64,000 nucleotides of DNA, taken from assembly GCF_963667735.1 (NCBI RefSeq), contig NZ_OY763919.1:1489539-1553538 (forward strand). Reading direction: 5' to 3'. The position numbers and the translations under genes are program-made. The notes under the pieces were generated by a model, which was given only the letters and a program-made list of their open reading frames with translations, had not been told where the DNA came from and ran no database searches. Positions 24,836-33,175 of the stretch are shown piece after piece. The DNA comes from an uncultured Methanoregula sp. (GTDB lineage: Archaea; Halobacteriota; Methanomicrobia; Methanomicrobiales; Methanospirillaceae). How positions within the stretch are numbered: position 1 is the stretch's first letter; every line of letters starts with the position of its first letter.

Positions 24836-25624
24836 CTATAACAGGGTCATCCCCTGCGTTGCGATAACCGCTGCTGCACCTGCGACAAGGAAGATGCCGA
24901 GCGCAGCGAGCGAGCGTATTCCCGCGGGCCGGTTCCCGCCCAGGAGCGCGAACTTCCCGTCATAGCAGCGGGCGTCCATGGCCCGGATGAGATCGTCGCC
25001 TGCATCCCAGGAGGCAATGAAGGCCGCCCCGCAGAGCATGGCAAAGGTGTTGATCGATTCGCGCCAGCCCGAATACCCAAGGCGCATCACCTGGGACCGG
25101 TGGATCTGCCGGACCTGGTCCATCAAAAAGAAGATGGTCCGGTAGATGATCATGGCGAGATCGATGACATAGTCCGGGACCCGGCACCGGCGCATCACGA
25201 CAAAGAGATCGGTCATCGGGGTGGTCAGGGCAATGAAGAGGAGCGCCGACATCCCGCCGATCACCCGGCAGAAGATAAAGAAGCCGAGGTTGACGCTCTC
25301 CCGGGTGATGGAGAGCGAGAGGAACGGAAGCGGGTTCCAGCTCCAGAAGATCTGCCCCCCGCCCGAGATAAGCACGATGACGAGTGCGCTGAGCAGGGCA
25401 AACCAGAGCGGGACGAGGAAGAGTTCCGCGTACGTCCGGATGTCGACCCGGGCAAGGACGAGGATGGCGGCCGACAGGATCAGGGCAATGACGAGAGGCG
25501 CAAGATAACTTGTCGAGAGGAGGCAGAGGATGATGGCGCCAAGGCCGGCTGCGAGTTTCACCCACGTGTTCGCCTCGCGCAGGCCGTTCTTCTGGGCCAC
25601 GTCCTCCAGCAGTTCCTCAAACAT
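24836..25624 (-). CDS. cbiQ: Cobalt/nickel ECF transporter transmembrane subunit
   Basis: A 262-aa membrane protein with five or six helices, for example VKLAAGLGAIILCLLSTSYL and NLGFFIFCRVIGGMSALLFI. The family's cytoplasmic coupling segment is seen as DQVRQIHRSQVMRLGYSGWR, followed by the second Ala-rich helix region DDLIRAMDARCYDGKFALLG. It couples ATP hydrolysis in CbiO to CbiMN. Gaps are 8 bp to cbiO and 6 bp to cbiN. Confidence 0.9.
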   Translation of the reverse strand: MFEELLEDVAQKNGLREANTWVKLAAGLGAIILCLLSTSYLAPLVIALILSAAILVLARVDIRTYAELFLVPLWFALLSALVIVLISGGGQIFWSWNPLPFLSLSITRESVNLGFFIFCRVIGGMSALLFIALTTPMTDLFVVMRRCRVPDYVIDLAMIIYRTIFFLMDQVRQIHRSQVMRLGYSGWRESINTFAMLCGAAFIASWDAGDDLIRAMDARCYDGKFALLGGNRPAGIRSLAALGIFLVAGAAAVIATQGMTLL

Positions 25625-25630
25625 AGATCC

Positions 25631-25951
25631 TTAGTTTGCCTTTGTCTCGGTTAGGCTTTTCTTCTGGCCAATCCAGTACCCGAACACGCCGCCAACGAAA
25701 ATGCCCCCGATTGCAGCCTGGAGGGCAAAGAGGCAGGCCTCGATCTCACCGCTTGGCGGCTGCCACTGGGGGATTATGGGGGTGAAACTCTCCACGGATT
25801 TTCCCGATAACTGGGCTATCAGGCCCGATCCCACGTTATCGGAACCGGCAAACTCTGCGCTTTTCATGGTCGAACTCGTGTACAGGAAAAGCCCGCAGAA
25901 GACCAGGATTGCCACAAGCGCGAGGATCTCGAGCCGGTAATTCTTCGCCAT
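25631..25951 (-). CDS. cbiN: CbiN-like small subunit of the Co/Ni transporter
   Basis: A 106-aa protein with two helices, LEILALVAILVFCGLFLYT at the N-terminus and LQAAIGGIFVGGVFGYWIG near the C-terminus. The loop between them starts with SAEFAGSDNVGSGLIAQLSG, matching the short extracytoplasmic loop of CbiN. It lies between cbiM and cbiQ and its start abuts the cbiM stop. It is needed for metal loading into CbiM in related systems. Confidence 0.82.
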   Translation of the reverse strand: MAKNYRLEILALVAILVFCGLFLYTSSTMKSAEFAGSDNVGSGLIAQLSGKSVESFTPIIPQWQPPSGEIEACLFALQAAIGGIFVGGVFGYWIGQKKSLTETKAN

Positions 25952-26643
25952 CAGGCATCCCCGCGGGCCTTGTTGATCTGAGCTTCCGAGAAGATCTTCA
26001 TCCGCACGAGGATGTCGGGCTTGAGGGCCACGATGTACTTGAAGACCAGCGCAAGCACGACTCCTTCGACAATGGCGAGCGGCACCTGCGTTATTGCAAA
26101 GATGGCCATGAACATGATAAACGAGCTGGCAAAACCGCCTACTTCCGCAGGGTAGGCGAGTGCCAGCTCAAAGGAGGTGACAACGTAGGTGAACAGGTCG
26201 GCAAAAGCGGTTGCAAGGAAGACCGTTGCATAGATGTTGACCGACGTGTCCTTCAGCAGCCGGTAGATTGCATAGCCGACAACGGGACCGACAATCCCCA
26301 TCGAGACGATGTTGGCCCCAAGGACCGAGAGTCCGCCGTGGGCAAGGAAGAGCGCCTGGAAGAGGAGGACGATGGCGCAGATCACCGAGGTTACCCATGG
26401 CCCGAAACAGATGGCCGAGAGGCCGGTGCCGGTGGGGTGGGAGCAGCTGCCGGTGACCGAAGGGAGTTTTAAGGACGAGAGGATGAAGATGAACCCGCCC
26501 GTCACCCCGAGAAGCGGCAGGGCCTCGCGGTCAGCGGCCAACACTTTTTTGAGCTGCCATATGCCGAGCATGAGGCAGGGGAGCGCTATGATCCACCAGA
26601 CCACGCACCACTGCCAGGGTAAGAATCCTTCCATGATATGCAT
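25951..26643 (-). CDS. cbiM: Cobalt/nickel ECF transporter substrate-binding membrane subunit
   Basis: A 230-aa membrane protein. ATG 26,643 is chosen because it gives MHIMEGFLPWQW: in CbiM/NikM the N-terminal Met-His inserts into the protein and binds the metal, so the extra five codons of the longest frame are unlikely. A further metal-site segment is GSCSHPTGTGLSAICFGPW. It is first in cbiMNQO. Whether cobalt or nickel is carried cannot be told from sequence. Confidence 0.9.
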   Translation of the reverse strand: MHIMEGFLPWQWCVVWWIIALPCLMLGIWQLKKVLAADREALPLLGVTGGFIFILSSLKLPSVTGSCSHPTGTGLSAICFGPWVTSVICAIVLLFQALFLAHGGLSVLGANIVSMGIVGPVVGYAIYRLLKDTSVNIYATVFLATAFADLFTYVVTSFELALAYPAEVGGFASSFIMFMAIFAITQVPLAIVEGVVLALVFKYIVALKPDILVRMKIFSEAQINKARGDA

Positions 26644-26660
26644 GATAATACGGAACAATT

Positions 26661-26688
26661 TTACTTGCCTTAAGTAAATAAAACTTGC
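26661..26688. promoter_or_regulatory. Possible operator and promoter of cbiMNQO
   Basis: TTACTT (26,661-26,666) and AAGTAA (26,672-26,677) form an inverted repeat with a 5-bp spacer, and ACTTGC is repeated directly at 26,663 and 26,683 (20 bp apart). AT-rich AAGTAAATAAAA may include the TATA element. It lies 18 bp upstream of the cbiM start and could be the site of a metal-responsive repressor. No regulator gene is next to it. Confidence 0.35.
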
Positions 26689-27283
26689 TTAAACTCATCT
26701 GTCATTCCCGATACTGCGGGATGAAAAGGATGTTAAAAAAAACACCGGGGGAGTGAGCCGTCCTCCGGTGGCACGACCGGCTTCGTGCAGCTGTATGAGG
26801 CGATAGATACCGGTTGGCCGATAACGGCCGGTGGATGCGATAATTATTGTCTGCGGATGCGGGATGAGGACGTGAGGTCAGGATCGTGGCAGGGGACACA
26901 TACCCCGGGATCCATGGTAATCCTTCATGGTTCTCCTGGAAGACGGCGACCGGATCCGTTCAGGGGTCGGGTCAGCCCGGCGACAATACTCTCCGGCTCC
27001 CCGGACCATGGTGGAATACCGGTTTTCTCCTCCCGGGAATGAACCGGGATGAGCCCGGGCCTGCGCCTGCAGGATCGTTCCAGTGCCGGCGGTCGTGGCC
27101 GCGATGGTCGCGTTCTGCATGTTCATGGCTGTTTCCTGTTCACGGTTGTGAACACAGAGTATGGGACCGGTCTGGATATATACCGTGATTTCGGGTCAGG
27201 TTTTGCCGCGTTCTCAATGGTGACCGTGGCGGGTGCCAGGAACAGATCTGGTACCTTATGTGGCACAACGCCAATCTGTATGC
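26689..27283. other. About 600-bp gap between cbiM and the aminotransferase
   Basis: No gene supported. A near-perfect 8-bp stem (CCGGGGGA/TCCTCCGG) lies at about 26,744-26,767. A TATA-like GATATATACC at about 27,175-27,184 may serve the rightward aminotransferase. I looked for a cobalamin riboswitch upstream of cbiM on the minus strand and did not find its conserved core. Confidence 0.45.
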
Positions 27284-28492
27284 ATGAAACATGCCCGCTC
27301 CGGCATAGGCAGGACCCCGAAGACTCCCGGTGCAGGATCCCTGTTCTCTCTCCACCCCTCCCGGGCTGACACCTTCACGGAATCCGTTATCCGGGAGATG
27401 ACCCGGCTTGCTCTCGCCCATAACGCGATCAACCTTGCGCAGGGTTTCCCGGACTTTCCCTGTCCGGGTGAACTCAAAGCTGCAGCCAGTGCGGCAGTGA
27501 TGGACGACCACAACCAGTACGCGATCACCTGGGGTGCAAAGAACCTCCGCGAAGCCCTCTCGGCCCGGGTGAAGAGCTTCAACGGCATGGCGTTCGACCC
27601 GGAGACCGAGATCACCGTCACCTGCGGGTCGACCGAAGCCATGATGGCCTCGATGCTCGCGGTCATCCGCCCGGGGGACGAGGTCATCGTGCCCGAACCC
27701 TTCTACGAGAACTATGGCCCGGACGCGGAGATCTCCGGTGCGGTCCCGAAGTACGTCCCGCTGGCGGACGATTTCTCCATCAACGAGGAAGCCTGGAAGA
27801 AGGCAGTCTCGAAAAAGACCCGGGCGCTCATCCTCAACACCCCGAACAACCCGACCGGCAAGATCTTCTCAAAGAGCGAGTTATCCTTCATCCGCGATCT
27901 CTGCATGGATCACAACCTGGTTGCCCTGACCGACGAGATCTACGAGCACATTGTTTACGACGGGAAGAAGCACATCTCGCTTGGATCGCTTGCCGGCATG
28001 GAGGACCGGACCGTGACAATCGGCAGCTTCTCCAAGACCTACAGCGTTACCGGCTGGCGGGTCGGGTATGCCCTTGCCGATGTCGAGCTCTCATCACGGA
28101 TCCGGAAGATCCATGATTTTCTGACGGTTGGTGCCCCTGCCCCCCTGCAGCAGGCTGCCGTTGCCGCCCTCGCACTGCCGGAATCCTACTACCGGGATCT
28201 TGCCCAGGAGTACGACCGCAAGCGGCATATTCTCTTCAATGGCCTGAAAAAAGCTGGTTTCGCCTGCGAACTTCCCGAGGGCGCGTATTACATCTTCACG
28301 GATATTGCCGGCTTTGGGAAGAGCGATGTTGAGTTCGCCCGCTACCTGGCCGGGGAGATCGGCGTTGCGGCGGTCCCGGGCAGTTCATTCTACCACAAGG
28401 GCGGGGAGACCAAACTCCGGTTCACGTTCTCGAAGAAGGACGAGACCCTTCACGAGGCGTGCCTGCGGCTTGAGAAGATTAGTGAAAAATAA
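27284..28492 (+). CDS. Class I/II PLP aminotransferase
   Basis: A 402-aa fold-type I aminotransferase. ATG 27,284 is the best start; alignment-like core begins at ADTFTESVIREMTRLALAHN. Key segments are INLAQGFPDFPCPGELK, the Asn motif LILNTPNNPTGKIFSKSEL, the Asp/Tyr motif VALTDEIYEHIVYDGKKH, the PLP lysine in TIGSFSKTYSVTGWRVGYAL and the Arg near GGETKLRFTFSKKDETLHEA. The substrate could be aspartate, aromatic amino acids or a keto-glutaramate-type acceptor and cannot be fixed here. It is monocistronic, with long gaps on both sides. Confidence 0.88.
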   Translation: MKHARSGIGRTPKTPGAGSLFSLHPSRADTFTESVIREMTRLALAHNAINLAQGFPDFPCPGELKAAASAAVMDDHNQYAITWGAKNLREALSARVKSFNGMAFDPETEITVTCGSTEAMMASMLAVIRPGDEVIVPEPFYENYGPDAEISGAVPKYVPLADDFSINEEAWKKAVSKKTRALILNTPNNPTGKIFSKSELSFIRDLCMDHNLVALTDEIYEHIVYDGKKHISLGSLAGMEDRTVTIGSFSKTYSVTGWRVGYALADVELSSRIRKIHDFLTVGAPAPLQQAAVAALALPESYYRDLAQEYDRKRHILFNGLKKAGFACELPEGAYYIFTDIAGFGKSDVEFARYLAGEIGVAAVPGSSFYHKGGETKLRFTFSKKDETLHEACLRLEKISEK

Positions 28493-28635
28493 TTCTTCTT
28501 TTTCTTGCGCCATTTCATGTCAGTGCAGGGTGAGGATGCCTCAATTGTCATGGGCGGGCATCCCCTCACATGCGGAAATATAAAAATCCCCTGATTGTTT
28601 TTTCAATATTGAAAAAGCACTTCAATGACGGGGTC

Positions 28636-28944
28636 TTATGGTGTCTCGAACTGCCGCACCGCTTCCGGCAGGCAGGTCACCACGCCGCGGATGCCGGAGA
28701 CGGTCAGGGTCATGAGTATGGCATCCACCACTTCCTCTTTTGTAGCTCCTGCAGCTTTTGCCATGGGCACGTGGGCCCGGACTGCCATCTCGTCGCCCAT
28801 CGACGCTTTCATTGCAATGTAGATGAGCTGTTTTGTCTTCGGGTCGATTCCTTTCGATGCCACAAGCGACATGATCAGGCCATTGAATGCGGCTGCAACC
28901 TCGGGCGCTTCTTTCTGGAACAGTTCCATTGAATTCATCTGCAT
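28636..28944 (-). CDS. Carboxymuconolactone-decarboxylase-like (AhpD fold) protein
   Basis: A 102-aa helical protein with the CMD pattern: GLIMSLVASKGIDPKTKQLI, YIAMKASMGDEMAVRAHVPM, AKAAGATKEEVVDAILMTL. The CxxC of peroxidase-type AhpD members is absent, so thiol reduction is unlikely; only the histidine in RAHVPMA remains. Its substrate is unknown. It is alone on the minus strand between an aminotransferase and an acylphosphatase. Confidence 0.8.
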   Translation of the reverse strand: MQMNSMELFQKEAPEVAAAFNGLIMSLVASKGIDPKTKQLIYIAMKASMGDEMAVRAHVPMAKAAGATKEEVVDAILMTLTVSGIRGVVTCLPEAVRQFETP

Positions 28945-29108
28945 GGTCTTTCCTCACCGGAGTATTGATCCCGCTCCAGATAAACCCATAATTTGCAGCC
29001 TGAAAGTGAAGCCGGAAACCCTGAGGATCCAGTGCCCGTATCCGGGCCTTGAATTTTGCCAGTTAAAAAAGCCAAGATTTATTGCACTGGTATTTGCCAG
29101 ATCATGGT

Positions 29109-29384
29109 ATGGAGCGGATCACCGCGGTGGCCCGGGGAAAAGTCCAGGGCGTGGGATACCGGCAATACGTTTCCGAGTGTGCCCGCCGTATGGGAATCCA
29201 TGGCGAGGTCATGAATATACCGGATGGCTCCGTCCGGATCATTGTTGAAGGCACCCCGTCAATTCTCGAAGATTTCCTCTGTCTGGTCCACGCCGAGGAT
29301 GATCCGCTGATCCGCGTGGAAGCCCTTGATGTCAAGAGGGAGCCGGCAACCGGCGGGTACAAAGGGTTCTGGGTTCACTGGTAA
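29109..29384 (+). CDS. acyP: Acylphosphatase
   Basis: A 91-aa enzyme hydrolysing acyl phosphates. The active-site loop is ARGKVQGVGYRQYVSECAR with the catalytic arginine, followed by MGIHGEVMNIPDGSVRIIVE, where the family asparagine sits in MNIPDG. ATG 29,109 gives the normal length; an earlier ATG at 29,082 adds nine unmatched residues. Confidence 0.93.
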   Translation: MERITAVARGKVQGVGYRQYVSECARRMGIHGEVMNIPDGSVRIIVEGTPSILEDFLCLVHAEDDPLIRVEALDVKREPATGGYKGFWVHW

Positions 29385-29477
29385 CGCGTATGGGTTACCC
29401 ACGCCAGGCGTCCAGGGTTTCTGATCTATTCTCAGGAAAAATGTTGATGATTCGGCCGGAACACGCACTCGGAAGAA

Positions 29478-29912
29478 TCAGGTGCGTTTTCCGGATCCGT
29501 GGCCATGCTCGCCGGGCACCCACCGGCCGCCATCCTTTGTCAGTTCCTTCTTCCAGATAGGAACGCTCCGCTTTATCTCCTCGATGATGAAACGGGAGCC
29601 GGAATAGGCTGCCGGCCGGTGACCGGCGCTCACCACGATGATGAGGATGTTCTCGCCAACCGAGAGCCGGCCGATCCGGTGGACGATGTCCACGTGCAGG
29701 AGGCCGAACTGTTCGGTTGCGGCTTTTGCGATCTTCTCCATCTCGGCAACCGCAACATCCTCGTAGGCTTCCAGTTCCATCTCGGTGATATCATCGTCCC
29801 TGACTACCCCGTCAAAGATCACGACTGCTCCCGTCCCGGGCTTCTTTGCCGCGGTGATGAGCGCGCCGATGTCCACATCGTCGGTCTGGACCCGGATCAT
29901 AGTCTCCTTCAT
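29478..29912 (-). CDS. moaE: Molybdopterin synthase catalytic subunit
   Basis: A 144-aa MoaE. Recognisable parts are GAVVIFDGVVRDDD, LELEAYEDVA-like MELEAYEDVAVAEMEKI, VHRIGRLSVGENILIIVVSA, GHRPAAYSGSRFIIEEIKRS and VPIWKKELTKDGGRWV with the conserved lysine pair. It inserts two sulfurs from MoaD thiocarboxylate into precursor Z. It overlaps moaD by 4 bp and is the last gene of the iscS-iscU-moeB-moaD-moaE run. Confidence 0.94.
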   Translation of the reverse strand: MKETMIRVQTDDVDIGALITAAKKPGTGAVVIFDGVVRDDDITEMELEAYEDVAVAEMEKIAKAATEQFGLLHVDIVHRIGRLSVGENILIIVVSAGHRPAAYSGSRFIIEEIKRSVPIWKKELTKDGGRWVPGEHGHGSGKRT

Positions 29913-30181
29913 CCTCCGGCAACCGGGGGGAAGACCGCGATCTCGTCCCCGTCCGTCACCAGCACGTGTGCCGCGTCCGCAATTTCCACCCGCTTGCCGT
30001 TCCTCATCAGGATCACAAACTCGCGGAACTGCCCGTGTTCATCGAAGATGGCATCGTAGCCTTCTTTGTTCTTTCCTGCAATCTCCCGGACGAGCAGGAG
30101 GAGGGTTGTTCCTGGCTCAGCATGGATATCGGTCCCGAGCAGTTCCCGGAACCGTGCGAAAAACCGTATCTTGACTGTCAT
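29909..30181 (-). CDS. moaD: Molybdopterin synthase sulfur carrier subunit
   Basis: A 90-aa ubiquitin-like protein starting MTVKIRFFARFRELLGTDIH and ending TDGDEIAVFPPVAGG, with the Gly-Gly tail that MoeB adenylates. ATG 30,181 overlaps the moeB stop (ATGA) and the gene overlaps moaE by 4 bp, so three genes are coupled. The middle, KNKEGYDAIFDEHGQFREFV, is longer than in bacterial MoaD. Confidence 0.92.
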   Translation of the reverse strand: MTVKIRFFARFRELLGTDIHAEPGTTLLLLVREIAGKNKEGYDAIFDEHGQFREFVILMRNGKRVEIADAAHVLVTDGDEIAVFPPVAGG

Positions 30182-30933
30182 GGTTTCCCTGTGGTATGGT
30201 GTTCTGTCTTTCCCGCTCCACAGACCGGGCAGTTCTGGTTCCTCTCGATGCAGAGCTCTTCTGCCCGCGAGTCCCTGCCGTCCCAGATGAGGAGCCGGTT
30301 CGTGAGAAGATTTCCTTCCCCGGTGAGATACTTGATCGCCTCGTTTGCCTGGATAGTCCCGATGATCCCGGGGGTTGTTCCCACGACCGGGAAGACCTCC
30401 TTTGGCGGGGCTTTCGGGAATATGCACTGGAGACATGGCGTTTTGCCGGGAACGATCGTTGTCACCTGCCCGTGAAGACCCCGGATCGCCCCGTGGAAGA
30501 GCGGGATCTTCAGCTCAAGGGCAGTCCGGTTCAGCAGGTAGCGGACCGGGTAATTGTCCATGGCATCGACAATGCCATCGGCCCTGCCCACGAGATCGTG
30601 GATATTATCTGCGCTGATGGTGGCGTCAATGGCATTGATGGTGATATCCCTGTTGAGCTCCTGCAGTTTCTCGATGGCGGAGACCGTCTTCTTCTTGCCG
30701 ATGTCCCGGTCATTGTGGAGAATCTGGCGGTTCAGGTTCGTCTGGTCCACGACATCCATGTCAACGATCGTGATCGTCCCGACCCCGGCAACGGCCAGGT
30801 AGATGGCAATCGGGGAGCCAAGACCGCCGGCTCCGGCAATGAAGAGGTGGCTTTTTTTGAGTTTCTCCTGTCCCTCTTCGCCAAAGAGCAGGATCTGCCG
30901 CTTGTACCGCTCGCGTTCCCGTTCGGTTAACAT
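30178..30933 (-). CDS. moeB: MoeB/ThiF-type adenylyltransferase
   Basis: A 251-aa E1-like enzyme activating the MoaD C-terminus. It has the nucleotide loop FIAGAGGLGSPIAIYLAVAG, DMDVVDQTNLNRQILH, the aspartate in GIVDAMDNYPVRYLLN, and zinc cysteines PCLQC and CPVCG. The usual cysteine of the crossover loop is absent (VFPVVGTTPGIIGTIQ), which is tolerable for a pure adenylyltransferase. It may also serve the second ubiquitin-like protein at 35,721-35,915. Confidence 0.9.
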   Translation of the reverse strand: MLTERERERYKRQILLFGEEGQEKLKKSHLFIAGAGGLGSPIAIYLAVAGVGTITIVDMDVVDQTNLNRQILHNDRDIGKKKTVSAIEKLQELNRDITINAIDATISADNIHDLVGRADGIVDAMDNYPVRYLLNRTALELKIPLFHGAIRGLHGQVTTIVPGKTPCLQCIFPKAPPKEVFPVVGTTPGIIGTIQANEAIKYLTGEGNLLTNRLLIWDGRDSRAEELCIERNQNCPVCGAGKTEHHTTGKP

Positions 30934-30959
30934 ACTTTCTTTTCCTGGGGTTTGCGTTC

Positions 30960-31397
30960 CTAGTGCTGGCAGGTCAGACCTTCGTCGTGTTCGTCATGGG
31001 AATGAGGATTCCTCTCCTCCCACTCGGGCAGGCCGTGTTTTTTCCGGTAATCGTTGATGGCCTTGTGAATGCCTTCCTCGGCCAGCACCGAGCAGTGCAT
31101 CTTCACGGGAGGCAGGCCTTCGAGCGCCTCGGCCACGGCCTTGTTGGAGACTTCCCAAGCCTCTTCAAGGGTCTTTCCCCGGACCAGTTCCGTTGCCATG
31201 CTGCTCGATGCAATCGCAGCCCCGCAGCCGAAGGTCTTGAATTTTGCATCGGTGATGACATTGTCCTGAATCTTCAGGAAGATCTTCATGATGTCCCCGC
31301 AGACCGGGTTCCCGACCTCGCCGACACCATCGGCATCCTCCATCTCGCCTACGTTTCTTGGGTTCTTGAAATGGTCCATGACCTTGTCACTGTACAT
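30960..31397 (-). CDS. iscU: Iron-sulfur cluster scaffold protein
   Basis: A 145-aa IscU/NifU-N protein starting MYSDKVMDHFKNPRNVGEME. The three ligand cysteines are in GNPVCGDIMKIFLKI, FKTFGCGAAIASSSMATELV and PVKMHCSVLAEEGIHKAIND, and the Asp of CGD is present. The C-terminus carries a His-rich tail (NPHSHDEHDEGLTCQH) which might bind metal. It overlaps iscS by 11 bp. Confidence 0.94.
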   Translation of the reverse strand: MYSDKVMDHFKNPRNVGEMEDADGVGEVGNPVCGDIMKIFLKIQDNVITDAKFKTFGCGAAIASSSMATELVRGKTLEEAWEVSNKAVAEALEGLPPVKMHCSVLAEEGIHKAINDYRKKHGLPEWEERNPHSHDEHDEGLTCQH

Positions 31398-32586
31398 TGC
31401 AGCCACCTTCCTTTCCTTTCTTGAAATATAAGGGAGACATCTCCCGCAGCCGTAATACAATCTTTGGCAGTTCCTCGAGCACCCGGTCCACATCGGCTTC
31501 CGTGTTGCTGTCTCCGAGGGTGAGGCGGAGGGACCCGTGCGAGACCTCGACCGGGAGTCCTGTTGCCAGGAGCACATGCGAGGGTTCGAGCGAGCCCGAG
31601 GTGCAGGCGCTTCCCGTGGAGGCGCAGATGCCCTCGTCATCCAGCCAGAGGAGCATGGACTCCCCCTCGATGAACTCGAAGCTGATGTTGATGTTGCCGG
31701 GCAGTCGCTTCTCAGGGTGGCCGTTCAGGTACGTATGGGGGATCTTCTCCTGGATTCCCTTCATGAGCCGGTCCCGGAGAATGCGGATTTTCCGGTTGTG
31801 GCCTTCGATATCGGCCGTGGCAAGCTCTATGGCTTTCCCAAGGCCGACAATGCCGGCAATATTCTCGGTTCCCGCCCGGCGCCGCCGCTCCTGACCTCCG
31901 CCATGGATCAGGTTGTCGATCTTTGTTCCTTTGCGGATATAGAGGACGCCGGTTCCCTTGGGGCCATAGAACTTGTGGGCCGAGAGGGAAAGGAGATCGA
32001 TTCCCTCTGCCCTGACATCGATTGGCACGTTCCCGATGGCCTGGACGGCATCGGTATGGAAGTACACCTTGTGCTTCTTTGCAATGGCTGCCAGTTCCGC
32101 GATCGGCTCGATGGTGCCAATCTCGTTGTTGGCGTACATGATCGAGACGAGAATTGTCTTGTCTGTTATCGCCTTCTCAAGTTCGGCCGGGTCCACGAGA
32201 CCGTACTTGTCGACCGGGAGATAGGTGACCGTGAAGCCTTCTTTCTCCAGGTACTGGCAGGTATGGATCACCGCGTGGTGCTCGATCTGCGTTGTAATGA
32301 TGTGGTTGCCCTTCTTCCGGTTTGCAAACGCAACACCCTTGATCGCCCAGTTATCGGATTCGCTGCCACCTGAAGTAAAATAGATCTCGTCAGGCTCCGC
32401 CCTGAGAGCTTTTGCAACCTGTGCACGGGCAGTGTCGATCGCTTTTTTGGATTCCTTCGCTATCCCGTAAATCGATGACGGGTTACCGAAATGTTCGGTA
32501 TAATAGGGGATCATCGCATCCAGCACGTCCCGCCGTGTGGGGGTGGTTGCGGAATGGTCCATGTAGATGATACGTTTCTCTCCCAT
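31387..32586 (-). CDS. iscS: Cysteine desulfurase
   Basis: A 399-aa PLP enzyme releasing sulfur from cysteine. It begins IIYMDHSATTPTRRDVLDAM. The PLP lysine is in LLSLSAHKFYGPKGTGVLYI and the persulfide cysteine in ICASTGSACTSGSLEPSHVL, a long loop of the IscS (group I) type. It heads the leftward operon iscS-iscU-moeB-moaD-moaE, so it can feed both cluster assembly and molybdopterin. A TATA-like ATATAT on the minus strand is at 32,689-32,695. Confidence 0.95.
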   Translation of the reverse strand: MGEKRIIYMDHSATTPTRRDVLDAMIPYYTEHFGNPSSIYGIAKESKKAIDTARAQVAKALRAEPDEIYFTSGGSESDNWAIKGVAFANRKKGNHIITTQIEHHAVIHTCQYLEKEGFTVTYLPVDKYGLVDPAELEKAITDKTILVSIMYANNEIGTIEPIAELAAIAKKHKVYFHTDAVQAIGNVPIDVRAEGIDLLSLSAHKFYGPKGTGVLYIRKGTKIDNLIHGGGQERRRRAGTENIAGIVGLGKAIELATADIEGHNRKIRILRDRLMKGIQEKIPHTYLNGHPEKRLPGNINISFEFIEGESMLLWLDDEGICASTGSACTSGSLEPSHVLLATGLPVEVSHGSLRLTLGDSNTEADVDRVLEELPKIVLRLREMSPLYFKKGKEGGCNVQ

Positions 32587-32710
32587 GCTTCACCGTATAC
32601 CTGAATATGTGCTCTCGTCGTCTGATTATTCTTTCCTTCCCATTTTTTTCTGGAAATGGCGCCCGGCCTCATGCACTCCTTTGAGGAAGATATATGTGTT
32701 GAACAAACCA

Positions 32711-32753
32711 ATTCACAATTGTGAATACGATCTATTATGTCACGATTGTGACA
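32711..32753. promoter_or_regulatory. Two palindromic operators between iscS and its regulator
   Basis: ATTCACAATTGTGAAT at 32,711-32,726 is a perfect 16-bp palindrome. TGTCACGATTGTGACA at 32,738-32,753 is near-perfect, and outer TTATGT/ACATAA extends its symmetry. The shared core is TCAC-N4-GTGA; the centres are 27 bp apart. The first lies about 15 bp upstream of the iscS TATA-like box and the second about 20 bp before the regulator start, so one dimeric regulator could control both directions. Confidence 0.65.
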
Positions 32754-32772
32754 ACATAAAGGTTGTGATGTG

Positions 32773-33117
32773 ATGGAAGCTCCCTGTCAGAAGATCGTCT
32801 GGGATGTCCTGCCCGCTATCCGGGCAGCGATTGCCGTTGAACTGGTCCGGTGCGGTGTCTCCCAGGTGGAGGCGTCCCGGATGCTGGAGATCGCGCCATC
32901 GGCCGTATCCCAGTACCTCTCGGGAAAACGCGGGTACCGGATCGAGTTCGAGAATGACGTGAAAAGATCCATTGAACTGCTTGCCCAGGATCTCAAAGAG
33001 AAGAAAAGTATCAATCTTGTAAAGCGCACCTGCGAGATCTGCCGCCAGCTGCGCGAAGGCGATGAGAACCAGTGCCCCGGATCAACGGAAGCGTCTGCCG
33101 AACGGTGCGGTTCCTGA
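32773..33117 (+). CDS. HTH regulator with a C-terminal Cys motif, likely Fe-S responsive
   Basis: A 114-aa protein (ATG 32,773; GTG 32,770 possible). The HTH is VELVRCGVSQVEASRMLEIA, then PSAVSQYLSGKRGYRIEFEN. The C-terminus has CEICRQLREGDENQC, three cysteines that could hold a cluster or metal, and a further C near the end. It belongs to a COG2522-like archaeal group. Divergence from iscSU with two palindromes between suggests that it performs the role IscR or SufR has in bacteria. That is an inference. Confidence 0.8.
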   Translation: MEAPCQKIVWDVLPAIRAAIAVELVRCGVSQVEASRMLEIAPSAVSQYLSGKRGYRIEFENDVKRSIELLAQDLKEKKSINLVKRTCEICRQLREGDENQCPGSTEASAERCGS

Positions 33118-33175
33118 TCCCTCTCCTTTACCGGGCACCTGCCCGTTTGTATTCCCGCTTCATGGACGATACCCT

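Noticed and set aside
26644..26900. Cobalamin riboswitch upstream of cbiM
   Set aside because: The conserved core was not found; a protein operator is more plausible.
27233..27283. Upstream GTG start for the aminotransferase
   Set aside because: The extra residues match nothing in the family; ATG 27,284 or a later start is more likely.
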